DNA of 33,483 nucleotides, from the IMG/VR virus record IMGVR_UViG_3300031746_000094, positions 1 through 33,483 of that record; one strand, 5' to 3'. Shown in pieces: positions 15,947 through 24,196 of this stretch. The notes beneath the pieces are model-generated. The model was not told the DNA's origin. It saw only the letters and a program-made list of their open reading frames with translations, and did not search any database. The DNA is from a virus. Within the stretch, counting starts at the first letter, position 1; every line of letters starts with the position of its first letter. A program made the position numbers and the translations under genes.

Positions 15947-17101
15947 ATGAATACCCAGATCCAATTCAAGTCAGGTCACCCACAGCCATTCATTGCCACC
16001 CGGACGTTCACTCTAGGCCAGAGCGGGGTTTCTATCCCCGCCGGTTCGGAGATAATGTTCGACGGCACGATGGTCAGTTACGGTGGTCAGAACATCAGCA
16101 TGCCTCAGTTACGAGGGGCCATGAGGATGGGTTGGCTTGTCCCAACAGCGGACTACGACCCGAACGACAACTCGGCTTCGATTCCCCAGCCGTCCGGGGT
16201 ACAGCTTCGGCACTCGACTCAGGGTGGGAACCCCCTGGACCCTGCGAACCATTCCCGTCCGGTGGCTCCCGTGGTCACGGAGGACCAGGAGCGGGAGGTG
16301 GGGAACGTTCGGCAGATGGCAGACAATGCCAAGCAGCGGAACCAGAATCGTGAGTATCGGGTCGGTGGTGACAACCGTGCCATGACCGCAGCCGAGGCCA
16401 GCAGGATCTCTGTGGAGCCGCAGGATGGGGTTCCGGTCAGGAACCTACGGACTTCGGCCAAGAATTCGACCACTCTCACGGCTGACTCCGTGGGTAGTGC
16501 TATTCGGACAGCTTCCTCGTCTGGGCAGATCCAGCCTGGCCGTGGGATGACCGAAGAGGAGATGATGGCCAGGATGACGGCCGTTCAGAGGGCCGAGTAC
16601 CTGGCCACGAAGAATGCCCACAAGGCTCAGTACGTGAACGTGGATGCTGACCATGAGCGTCAGGTTGTAGGGTCTATCCAGGCTCCTCAGACGAGGGAGA
16701 CTGAGGGTTTCACGGTCACCTCTGCGGTGGGTGGTGGAACCATGACGGCCGACCTGGGAGGCACGGGTGGAGCAGGAAAGGCACAGCAGGCAACGGTCGA
16801 GTCGGAGGGCATGGTCTTCCGGACGACCAATGGTCCCAAAAGGGATGTTCAGGCGGTCCAACCGGCAGCTTCGGTAGCCCCAGTGGACATCAGTGGGACC
16901 GAGGATGCCCGGAGGAAAATCGCCAAGGCTGTCTGCCCGGATTTCCCGGACCTGTACAACTTCAACGACCCCCTCCGTAAGAAGATCGCCCGCATTCAGG
17001 CTGACTTCGACGACCGCCCGGACATCATCCGTGCCATCTTTGCGGCCGAATCTGACGAAGTGAAGCAGCGGCTTCTGGCTGAGTTCCCTGATTGCTTCTG
17101 A
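15947..17101 (+). CDS. Probable virion structural protein, polar central region
   Basis: The 384-residue protein starts at ATG 15947 with CAGGAG at 15931-15936. Residues 1-65 look like a small beta domain (FTLGQSGVSIPAGSEIMFDG, then QLRGAMRMGWLV). A long polar, Gln/Asn/Gly-rich middle (about 80-310) is probably disordered. The last 60 residues form a compact domain (ARRKIAKAVCPDFPDLYNFN and IIRAIFAAESDEVKQRLL). Similar layouts occur in virion proteins of large phages, but I can assign no specific function. It is followed by 42 non-coding bases before the modular gene at 17144. Confidence 0.68.
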   Translation: MNTQIQFKSGHPQPFIATRTFTLGQSGVSIPAGSEIMFDGTMVSYGGQNISMPQLRGAMRMGWLVPTADYDPNDNSASIPQPSGVQLRHSTQGGNPLDPANHSRPVAPVVTEDQEREVGNVRQMADNAKQRNQNREYRVGGDNRAMTAAEASRISVEPQDGVPVRNLRTSAKNSTTLTADSVGSAIRTASSSGQIQPGRGMTEEEMMARMTAVQRAEYLATKNAHKAQYVNVDADHERQVVGSIQAPQTRETEGFTVTSAVGGGTMTADLGGTGGAGKAQQATVESEGMVFRTTNGPKRDVQAVQPAASVAPVDISGTEDARRKIAKAVCPDFPDLYNFNDPLRKKIARIQADFDDRPDIIRAIFAAESDEVKQRLLAEFPDCF

Positions 17102-17143
17102 TCGTCGATAAGGCTCTTTTCAGAGATTCCTAGTGAGTCTTTG

Positions 17144-20100
17144 ATGAGTACCCCTCCAGACGGTTGTTTGCAGCGTGCCGGGCGTCAGAAAACGGCGTCC
17201 GGCATTTCTCTCTTCTTGATCGAAGAACTGGGGGATGCCCGTCTCCATTGTGCCCAGCTTACTCATTACATCGACCTGGGCCGCCAGATTGTCGAGAAGT
17301 CGAAGGCCAAGGACCACATTTTCGAGGTCGCTGGTCATCTGATCCAGGCTATCCCGGAGCACCTCTTCAAGCTGGAGAAGTCGCTTCAGGCGGTAGCCTT
17401 GGCTGCCGACCGCATGGATTACGAGCAAATCAAGCAAGAACTGAAGCCGGAAAAGGTTGAGGAGCTGGAGAGAGTCCTCAAGCAAGTCCGTATTCGTCAT
17501 GTCCCACATCGTTCCGAGCCAAGACTACCAATGAGCCCAATGAACCCAACACAAGCAGCCGAGTCCCTCCAGAGAATTGCCACAGAGATTCGGACCACGG
17601 GGAAGCTCCCGGTAGCACGGGTCTTGGACCTGGTGGCCAGCCTGGAGGGTCAGGACCGGACGGCTAGCGACCTGAAGGCCACGGCTGACGTGTTCGAGAC
17701 GATGGGCAAGGCTCTGCTCACCCCCTCACCGGAGGCTCCCAAGAGGCTTCACCTGGCGGCAACGCTCAGGAAGGCCCTGGCTGACAACCTCGGCTGTGGG
17801 GACGTGATGGACGCCTCCTCGGCTGAGGATGCTGCCCGCCGGTCCAGGTTTGAGAAGGGCCAGCCCGCTGACCCCACCAAGAACATGGATCCTGCCGCTG
17901 CTGAGGAGTGGAAGGCCAAGAACGAGGAGTTCGGGGACAAGTTCGAGAAAAAGACTGCCTCGAATCTGACCCCTACGATTCAGGATATTTACCTCTATGC
18001 TAAGTCGCTGTTAGGGATAGACCCAGGTGAGCCAGGAAAAGAAAGCCGCGAGTTTTACTCGATGCTGGCCAACTTGTTTGGGGCAGAGATGCTGCTCTTC
18101 AAGAGGATGGGGGAGCGAGAGCTGGCTCAGAGGACCGACCGAGTTTATGACCTACTGACCGACTACCTCGGATGGCAAGACCCCCAGCAGTACGGTGATA
18201 AGGCGGCTGGGGAGCTAGACAACCCCATGTCCCGTCATGAGGAAGGCAAGCCTGCGGATCCCACGAAGGATATGAGTCCAGAGGATGCCAAGGAGTGGAA
18301 GCTGAACACTTTGAAGCACAAGGATGACTTCAAGGAAGCTTCGGCGTCACCCTCAGTTCTTCGAACTATCGCAAGATCCATGTCGATGATCACCAAGGAT
18401 CTTGCAACGTCGAGTGCGTTCACCAGATTCTCGTTCTACGTTACAGTGGGTGACCTGATCCACACAGAAGCCAATCTCCTCAGGAAGATGGGGGAGCCTG
18501 ATTTGGCTCGATTGATGTTGCGTATTGCTGATTTGCTAACTGAACGCACAGCCCCTCTTATGCAAGAGCAAGGTTGGCCCACACCGGATCCCGAGCTAGA
18601 AAGCGTCTATGCTTCCGAGGACTGGAAGAGCAAGGAGGCCATCTTCAGGGGTTCACCCGCGCTATTTCTCAATCAGGTAGAGGCAGCGAAAGGCGTTCTC
18701 CTGTCGTCCCGGATGCTGGTCCGCCAGGTCTGGGAAACTCTTGGCGAACTGGCCCGGGATGCCACCGGCACAACACCGTTCAGTGACATCTATGAGGACC
18801 CAGATATCCGTCGGGTAGAAAAGACCCTCTACAACCTCGACCATGCCATGGGTCCGGGGATCGATGGTGTGGAGTTCATTGGGCAAGCCCTCAAGAAGAA
18901 GCTGAAGTTCGCTGGGATGCTGGACAACCAGATGGCCCGTCACGAGGACTGGAAGAGCAAGGAGGCCATCTTCAGGGGTTCACCCGCGCTATTTCTCAAT
19001 CAGGTAGAGGCAGCGAAAGGCGTTCTCCTGTCGTCCCGGATGCTGGTCCGCCAGGTCTGGGAAACTCTTGGCGAACTGGCCCGGGATGCCACCGGTACAA
19101 CACAGTTCAGCGACATCTATGAAGACCCGGATATCCGTCGGGTAGAAAAGACCCTCTACAACCTCGACCATGCCATGGGTCCGGGGATCGATGGTGTGGA
19201 GTTCATCCTGAAGGTCCTCAAGAAGAAGCTGAAGTTCGCTGGGATGCTGGACAACCCCATGGCTCGTCACGAGGAAGGAAAGCCTGCGGATCCCACCGAG
19301 GACATGAGCCCAGAGGATGCGGCCGAGTGGAAGAAGAACACAGAGCAGTACGGTGACAAGTTCAAGTCGGCTGCCCTTGACCCAGGCCCGATGCCTCGGA
19401 TGGAGCTGATCAAGACGGACAGCCTGATCGCCTACCGCAAGGGGGTTTCAGGCAACTGGCGCATGTCTCTCATGATGCTGACGGGAGTCGTAGAGGCCAT
19501 CGGAGCCCTCCTGAACGAGCTGGGTGGGGGGACCGATGGGATGGGGAAGGCAACCATCCTGAATCGGGAGATCGTCAAGGTTCGTCGTGGGTTGCGTCCG
19601 TCTGACCTGGAGGAGATGGGTCTTACAGCCTCCGACGAGGACGAGCATCTCTCCCGTCATGAGGAAGGCAAGCCTGCGGATCCCACGAAGGATATGAGTC
19701 CAGAGGATGCCAAGGAGTGGAAGCTGAACACCTTGAAGCACAAGGATGACTTCAAGAAAGAAGCGTCCGACAAGGAAGCCTCGTGGAAGGTCACGGCCAA
19801 GCTCCAGAGCCGCCAGGAGAAGATCCTCAAGCAATATCTGGATTCGGCTGGGTCCAGGGCAGTGATGGACTATGATGCCTTACCATCCAACGTGAAAGAG
19901 TCCCTCCAAAAGGTCAAGGACCAAGAGACTTTACCCTCAGACGTGGATCGTTGGCTCATGGACAACAACAATCCACACCTCAAGTCGGCTTCTTGGAAGG
20001 TCGGAGCGGCTGCTCCCCTCGACATCCTCCGTGAGGTCATCACCGAAGCGAGTTCGTTGATGAGCATCGGCTCGGAGTTGAAGAAGCGCAAGATCAAGTA

Positions 20101-20242
20101 CGAGTTCTCTTTGGGTGATCCCCCGGTTGCCCCTGCCTACTACATCGTCAACATCGGCGGGGCGAGGTACGGGATTGTCAACAAGAAGTACGCTGATCAT
20201 CCGGACCTCGTTGTAGGAGATATCGCCGTCGGCAAGATGTGA
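17144..20242 (+). CDS. Large modular helical protein with recurrent linkers and a tandem domain duplication
   Basis: The start is ATG 17144; a TTG one codon earlier is not needed. The 1032-residue protein has an N-terminal helical domain (residues 1-126, with AGHLIQAIPEHLFKLEKSL) that in my memory is often a separate phage protein. After it comes a beads-on-a-string array. Linkers of the type R-x-EEGKPADPTKDMSPEDA occur near residues 232-270, 362-400, 706-745 and 836-875. Between them lie helical modules: two related ones share a KRMGERELAQR / RKMGEPDLARL motif, and two near-identical 109-residue copies lie at 492-600 and 601-709. The C-terminus (about 960-1032) is a small alpha/beta domain. 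No enzyme motif, signal peptide or membrane segment is seen. A structural or internal virion role is likely; a tape measure is unlikely because hydrophobic heptad stretches are lacking. Confidence 0.8.
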   Translation: MSTPPDGCLQRAGRQKTASGISLFLIEELGDARLHCAQLTHYIDLGRQIVEKSKAKDHIFEVAGHLIQAIPEHLFKLEKSLQAVALAADRMDYEQIKQELKPEKVEELERVLKQVRIRHVPHRSEPRLPMSPMNPTQAAESLQRIATEIRTTGKLPVARVLDLVASLEGQDRTASDLKATADVFETMGKALLTPSPEAPKRLHLAATLRKALADNLGCGDVMDASSAEDAARRSRFEKGQPADPTKNMDPAAAEEWKAKNEEFGDKFEKKTASNLTPTIQDIYLYAKSLLGIDPGEPGKESREFYSMLANLFGAEMLLFKRMGERELAQRTDRVYDLLTDYLGWQDPQQYGDKAAGELDNPMSRHEEGKPADPTKDMSPEDAKEWKLNTLKHKDDFKEASASPSVLRTIARSMSMITKDLATSSAFTRFSFYVTVGDLIHTEANLLRKMGEPDLARLMLRIADLLTERTAPLMQEQGWPTPDPELESVYASEDWKSKEAIFRGSPALFLNQVEAAKGVLLSSRMLVRQVWETLGELARDATGTTPFSDIYEDPDIRRVEKTLYNLDHAMGPGIDGVEFIGQALKKKLKFAGMLDNQMARHEDWKSKEAIFRGSPALFLNQVEAAKGVLLSSRMLVRQVWETLGELARDATGTTQFSDIYEDPDIRRVEKTLYNLDHAMGPGIDGVEFILKVLKKKLKFAGMLDNPMARHEEGKPADPTEDMSPEDAAEWKKNTEQYGDKFKSAALDPGPMPRMELIKTDSLIAYRKGVSGNWRMSLMMLTGVVEAIGALLNELGGGTDGMGKATILNREIVKVRRGLRPSDLEEMGLTASDEDEHLSRHEEGKPADPTKDMSPEDAKEWKLNTLKHKDDFKKEASDKEASWKVTAKLQSRQEKILKQYLDSAGSRAVMDYDALPSNVKESLQKVKDQETLPSDVDRWLMDNNNPHLKSASWKVGAAAPLDILREVITEASSLMSIGSELKKRKIKYEFSLGDPPVAPAYYIVNIGGARYGIVNKKYADHPDLVVGDIAVGKM
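18231..18334 (+). repeat. About 104-bp direct repeat (linker), copy 1
   Basis: This stretch encodes the RHEEGKPADPTKDMSPEDA linker and the following helix. It matches 19653-19756 with a single T/C difference by eye. The two copies lie 1422 bases apart in the same frame. Confidence 0.9.
18617..18943 (+). repeat. 327-bp tandem duplication, copy 1
   Basis: This copy encodes 109 residues from EDWKSKEAIF to MARH and is followed directly by copy 2. The first 152 bases are identical in both copies, and I count 14 mismatches by eye over the whole 327. The length is a multiple of three, so the frame is kept. Confidence 0.95.
18944..19270 (+). repeat. 327-bp tandem duplication, copy 2
   Basis: Second copy of the 109-residue unit, directly abutting copy 1. 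Differences cluster at two sites: silent and Pro-to-Gln changes at 19096-19133, and a short block where IGQAL became ILKVL. Clustering at one place suggests selection or gene conversion rather than drift. Confidence 0.95.
19653..19756 (+). repeat. About 104-bp direct repeat (linker), copy 2
   Basis: Partner of 18231-18334. Recombination between the two copies would delete 474 codons without a frameshift, removing the duplicated modules. More diverged protein-level copies of the linker lie near 17838 and 19259. Confidence 0.9.
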
Positions 20243-20246
20243 ACGG

Positions 20247-22331
20247 ATGCAACCACTCACTTCACGACCTGGCTATGGAGAGGGGCATGCCGCCCTCCCC
20301 ATAGCTACGTTCGATGAGAGGAGGGCTGTAGCCGAGCTGCCCTCAGGAGGCCCCTCGGATAGGGGCCTCTCGTTGGACAAGGACATCCCTGGTACCTCGA
20401 CCTTCAACAAGCCTGAGGATAGTATCCGTGAGTTTGACAAGGCGGATGAGGGCTCGATCTACCGAAAAGATGGGCCAGACGACCTTGCCAAACCTCAGTC
20501 TCCCCCAGGAGGCGACAATCGGAACAGGCAGAACCTAAAGCCAAGGTATCAGGCCCCCGGGCCGCAGGACAACAGCCTCACGAAATATCCTTACCGGGAC
20601 GACAAGCCCAACACGCACAATGCAATGGCTTTGCGTGTAGCCAGGCAGTTTCAAGCGGACACCAAGAATGTCCAGCGGCTTGAGGCTCTCATCCAGGGCG
20701 TGAAGGATCCATTACGTCGAATCGACGGCTGGCAGGCTCCCAAGGATGATGCTCAACGGGAAGTCCTAGTCAAGGAGCTTGGGAAAGCGGCACAGAAGCT
20801 CTATGACGAGGCGGTGTTCATCTTCGAGGATGAGGCACGGGGTAAGCTTCAAGAGAAGACCACCCACATGCGGCGGTTCAAGAACTTCCGCAAGATCGTC
20901 AAGGACTTTGCCGGGATACAGACTTGGGAGGAAGCACAGCAAGCCCTCAAGAAGCGGGCACCCGGGTACGCCTCCGCGAAATTTAATGAGTACGCTCGGG
21001 AGGCCATCGCAGTACTGAGGTACTTCGATTCTACTATCGCGGCGACCATTTCCATCGAGGATTATACGGTCACTCTGGTGGAAGCGGGGAAATCAGAATG
21101 GTCGAAGGGTGAGGTGGAAAAGCTTAGGTCGGTCTTGGAGAAGACCAACGCTCTTCTCGGCAAGGCTGGTCTAGGGGCATCCACTGGTGGGCGGGTCTTT
21201 GCGTGGACGGCAACGCAGCTCTCAGGGGCAGCTCGCGGATCGGCTGGAGCACAGGCCAGCTACCATTGGCCTTCAGATTCAGTGAAAATCGCCATCGGTG
21301 GGAGTTTCAAGGAGACTGTCCACTCAGTCGTGCATGAGCTTGGCCACAGGGTCTACTTCAAGACCTTGGGTTCCAAGGGACGTGGTGCCTGGGAGGAGTT
21401 CTTCGGGGCCAATGTCCAACCTCCCGATCTGGACGCCCTCTTTAAGAAGTGGGATGCCTGGAAAGCCTCTGGAGGTTGGGAGGCTGAGAAATACGGAGAC
21501 TGGCTGGGGTACTTCATCAGTCACCTGAAGTCCAAGGGTGAAGACGATGCGGTGATGTGGCTCAACCTGATCGCTGAAAAGGCGGGCATCCAAGAGAACA
21601 TCGATAACGTGACGGGCTCCCCTAAGAAGGGGGCTATCTCCGGGTATGATCAGCTCAAGGCCAAGGCTGGCGAGATCAAGGTATTCCTCTACCCAGTCAG
21701 TGCCTACTCTGGCAAGGATGCGGCTGAGTTGTTTGCCGAGACTCTAGGATACCTTCTGGTGGACGGACCCGGAAAGGTACCGGAGATAGTCAGGGACGCT
21801 TTTAGCAGGGCTGTCCCTCGCCTCAAGGTGGCTGAGGAAGCCGAGATCGTGGTGGGGCTCTATCTGGTGGCCTCGGCTCCGGAGATGGTCTTACCGCCGG
21901 AGTCTCGGATTGCGGCGGCCCTACCTGAGATTGAGAACAGGCTCAGCCCTGAGATTGAGGACAAGGGTAAGCAGTGTCGAGCTTCCCTCAAGCGTGCTGA
22001 CCTGAAGAACCTCCGTTGGATCTTCGCTGTGAACTGCGGGAATGGCCCCAAGGTGGTACGCCTCAAGGCTAACCGGTCTGGTAACGTGGTACAGTTCTCC
22101 AAGCTGGACCTCCAGCTTGCTTGTTCTTGCCCAGCCTGGAGATGGCAGGGGCCTGAGTACCATGCCAAGCAGCAGGATTACCAGGATCCGAACACGCCCT
22201 TACAGGGGACAGCTAGTGCTCCCAACATCCGAGATCCCAAGAGGGTCCACAAGGTGTGCAAGCACGTAGCTTCAATTTTAAGCATGACCCGCAACTGGAC
22301 ACTCCCGTCGGGCAAAATGAAGAGGAAATAA
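20247..22331 (+). CDS. HExxH metallopeptidase-like protein with C-terminal SWIM zinc finger
   Basis: The 694-residue protein starts at ATG 20247, four bases after the preceding stop. Residues 1-125 are polar and likely disordered (with TKYPYRDDKPN near the end). Residue 126 on reads MALRVARQF, a possible former start. Residues about 340-510 form a zinc metallopeptidase-like domain: VVHELGHRVYF with His363, Glu364 and His367, and AAELFAETLGYLL with Glu494 or Glu498 as the third ligand. The C-terminus has a SWIM-type finger, Cys626-x-Cys628 (ACSCPAW) and Cys671-x-His673 (VCKH), normally a DNA- or protein-binding unit. All zinc ligands are present, so activity is plausible. In a virion cluster it might digest host or capsid proteins, or be carried in the head; substrate unknown. 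Confidence 0.8.
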   Translation: MQPLTSRPGYGEGHAALPIATFDERRAVAELPSGGPSDRGLSLDKDIPGTSTFNKPEDSIREFDKADEGSIYRKDGPDDLAKPQSPPGGDNRNRQNLKPRYQAPGPQDNSLTKYPYRDDKPNTHNAMALRVARQFQADTKNVQRLEALIQGVKDPLRRIDGWQAPKDDAQREVLVKELGKAAQKLYDEAVFIFEDEARGKLQEKTTHMRRFKNFRKIVKDFAGIQTWEEAQQALKKRAPGYASAKFNEYAREAIAVLRYFDSTIAATISIEDYTVTLVEAGKSEWSKGEVEKLRSVLEKTNALLGKAGLGASTGGRVFAWTATQLSGAARGSAGAQASYHWPSDSVKIAIGGSFKETVHSVVHELGHRVYFKTLGSKGRGAWEEFFGANVQPPDLDALFKKWDAWKASGGWEAEKYGDWLGYFISHLKSKGEDDAVMWLNLIAEKAGIQENIDNVTGSPKKGAISGYDQLKAKAGEIKVFLYPVSAYSGKDAAELFAETLGYLLVDGPGKVPEIVRDAFSRAVPRLKVAEEAEIVVGLYLVASAPEMVLPPESRIAAALPEIENRLSPEIEDKGKQCRASLKRADLKNLRWIFAVNCGNGPKVVRLKANRSGNVVQFSKLDLQLACSCPAWRWQGPEYHAKQQDYQDPNTPLQGTASAPNIRDPKRVHKVCKHVASILSMTRNWTLPSGKMKRK

Positions 22332-22333
22332 AG

Positions 22334-22753
22334 ATGCCTATGTACCAATTGAAATGCCCAGCTTGTGAGAACCAATGCACCCGGCGGCTCACCTTCTCAC
22401 AGTATGACTCCGTGAAGGCTGGAGATGAAATCCTGCCTTGCACGAACTGCGACAAGGGAGGGATGCTGGAGTTCGTTTTCGCCCCAGGTGACGTTGGTTT
22501 TGTGCTGAGGGATGGGGTCTCGGGGGGCTGGATCTCCAAGGCCAACAAGGAGAGCAAGTACAGGGGCAAGCGCAAGACGGACATGATTCGGAGGGAGAAG
22601 GACCACGTGTTCAAGAACAAGCTGATCCCCAATCTTGGGGGTGCCGAGGCCCACTCCTGGAAGGATGTCCAAGATGAGGTCAGGTCCAAGAAGGGCGAGC
22701 TGGCAGCGTCCACTTACATTCCTCTTGTAGCCAAAGAAAAGAGAGCGTCATGA
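22334..22753 (+). CDS. Zinc-ribbon protein, FmdB-like N-terminus
   Basis: I start at ATG 22334, two bases after the preceding stop, with AGAGGA at 22321-22326; an earlier in-frame start at 22256 lies inside the previous gene. The 139 residues open with MPMYQLKCPAC, and a zinc ribbon uses Cys8-x2-Cys11 and Cys36-x2-Cys39, in the style of FmdB-type regulatory ribbons. The rest is basic and helical (KANKESKYRGKRKTDMIRRE). It could bind nucleic acid or bridge virion proteins. It overlaps the next gene by four bases (ATGA). Confidence 0.75.
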   Translation: MPMYQLKCPACENQCTRRLTFSQYDSVKAGDEILPCTNCDKGGMLEFVFAPGDVGFVLRDGVSGGWISKANKESKYRGKRKTDMIRREKDHVFKNKLIPNLGGAEAHSWKDVQDEVRSKKGELAASTYIPLVAKEKRAS

Positions 22754-23403
22754 GCGTCCAAAGAGAATTCTCCATCCGTCGGCGTCGGGCTGGCTTGGTG
22801 GACATGATCACTCCGAACCGTACAGGTGCGGGGATTGCGGCGTACACCATCGAGACAGCCACTAATTTTGATGGCATCTTCGCGGCCATCATCACAAACC
22901 AGCAGGGTTTCTTGGATGATGACCCCACGACGGGGATCAACCGAGCCGTCCTGGATTCGATGCCTGGGCAGAACCACAGGTTCGTGTTCAACCCCGCTAC
23001 CTTCAGCATCACCGATACAGGTCAATTCTGGCTGCGGTTGAAGCAACTGAACGCGGCTGGGGCAACGGTGGCTACCAGTCCTCCGGTCCTGGTGCTTCCT
23101 GAGAGTGAACGGCATTCCAGAAGCAGAATCATCCTCAAGGGAACGGCACCCAATGGGGCTGCCGTGGCCAACAGCTTGCACATTTACCTACCGTTTGGGT
23201 GTGCCAACTTGGTGGTGCAGAATCAGGAATCGGCGACACATCTGTTCGTGGCGACGACTGTCGGGGGCACGGAAACGGATCTGAGTCCTGATGCATTGCC
23301 CGAGTTCACAACCTATGACGGCGTGGTGGAGCAGCTTCTTGTTCGAGGTGGCGGGGCTACGGCAGTTTTCTCGGCACACTTTGTCGCGGCCTACCCGATA
23401 TGA
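22750..23403 (+). CDS. Beta-rich virion protein, hypothetical
   Basis: The 217-residue protein overlaps its neighbours by four bases at both ends, so it is translated in series. The N-terminus is very basic (REFSIRRRRAG). The remainder has short alternating strands and many Asn, Thr and Gly residues (FDGIFAAIITN and SLHIYLPFGCANLVVQNQ), typical of phage head-tail or fibre-attached proteins. No catalytic motif is visible. A structural role is inferred from composition and from its neighbours. Confidence 0.68.
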   Translation: MSVQREFSIRRRRAGLVDMITPNRTGAGIAAYTIETATNFDGIFAAIITNQQGFLDDDPTTGINRAVLDSMPGQNHRFVFNPATFSITDTGQFWLRLKQLNAAGATVATSPPVLVLPESERHSRSRIILKGTAPNGAAVANSLHIYLPFGCANLVVQNQESATHLFVATTVGGTETDLSPDALPEFTTYDGVVEQLLVRGGGATAVFSAHFVAAYPI

Positions 23404-23789
23404 AGAACCCCCTCACCCATGCCTACAGGGTCATCCAGGCCAACTTACGGGAACGTAAGAAGGCTAAGGAGCGATCCCCGAAGTGGGCAGGGGTGCGGGA
23501 CCGGTATCTCAAGAAGCACCCTGTCTGCGAGGCTTGTGGAGCCAAGAGCAAGCTACAGGTTCACCACCGGCAGCCCTTCCACCTGTTCCCTGAGCTGGAA
23601 CTGGAGGGGACCAATTTGGTGACCCTCTGCATGACCATCCGGGAATGCCACCTTGAGATTGGCCATGGGACTTTTTGGAAGTTGTTCAACGCTCGTCTGG
23701 AAGAGCATTTACAACGGTTACGGCTGAACCCGAAGGATCGCCAACAAGTCGAGAAGGAAGCTCGTTCATCCGCTTTGGCGGTTAAGTGA
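23400..23789 (+). CDS. HNH endonuclease
   Basis: The 129-residue protein has a CEAC knuckle (Cys43, Cys46), the LQVHHRQPF motif with His55-His56 and TNLVTLC with Asn72 and Cys77, then CHLEIGH. This is the beta-beta-alpha-metal fold of HNH nucleases, which nick or cut DNA with one divalent ion. The start ATG overlaps the preceding stop (ATGA). A free-standing HNH gene in a structural cluster may be a homing endonuclease or a packaging helper; the classic packaging HNH lies beside terminase, which this one does not. All key residues are present, so it should be active. Confidence 0.9.
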   Translation: MKNPLTHAYRVIQANLRERKKAKERSPKWAGVRDRYLKKHPVCEACGAKSKLQVHHRQPFHLFPELELEGTNLVTLCMTIRECHLEIGHGTFWKLFNARLEEHLQRLRLNPKDRQQVEKEARSSALAVK

Positions 23790-24196
23790 TTCTTGTTCCT
23801 CGGAACTTTGATAGACGGCCTTTGCCTGACTTCCAAGTACCCATCCGTTTGGCCATGGACCCTAATGAGGCCAAAGTGGCCTCCAGGCAGGCCCCCAAGG
23901 ATAGCCTGCAAGTTCCTTTTATGCCCCCTGCAAGGCGTAGGGACAAGATTTACCCTTCGAAAGACTCTCAGGAGAGACCAGGATGTTCCGACTCATTCAC
24001 TCACAAGTTGGCTTGGGAGCCCTTTCCGTCGATGACATCGATGATGGCCTTCCAAACAAGGAAGTCCACCGGATGGGCTCAACGGCAGACCCCAAAGCCT
24101 ACAAGCGGGATGGGTATGCCAACGAGCCGAAGCAGCCGTCGTACATCCCACGGGTCAAGGCCACAGAGCCGACCATCCCTGGGTACATCGACCTAA
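23786..24196 (+). CDS. Possible small gene overlapping the next one
   Basis: The frame opens at GTG 23786, which overlaps the HNH stop as GTGA, and would otherwise leave 193 bases without a gene. Its first 65 residues (VILVPRNFDRRPLPDFQV, LAMDPNEAKVASRQAP) look like ordinary protein. From about 23983 the frame becomes Ser/Thr/Arg-rich and lies over the clearly coding frame of the next gene, as a shadow would. Either the real product has a low-quality overlapping tail, or an older gene was truncated when its neighbour was joined. A ribosomal frameshift into the next frame is not supported, because that gene has its own strong ribosome site. Confidence 0.4.
   Translation: MILVPRNFDRRPLPDFQVPIRLAMDPNEAKVASRQAPKDSLQVPFMPPARRRDKIYPSKDSQERPGCSDSFTHKLAWEPFPSMTSMMAFQTRKSTGWAQRQTPKPTSGMGMPTSRSSRRTSHGSRPQSRPSLGTST

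Noticed and set aside
17144-20242. Tape measure protein
   Set aside because: Although long and helical, it has polar linkers, no hydrophobic segments and domain duplications, and it is not preceded by tail tube or chaperone genes.
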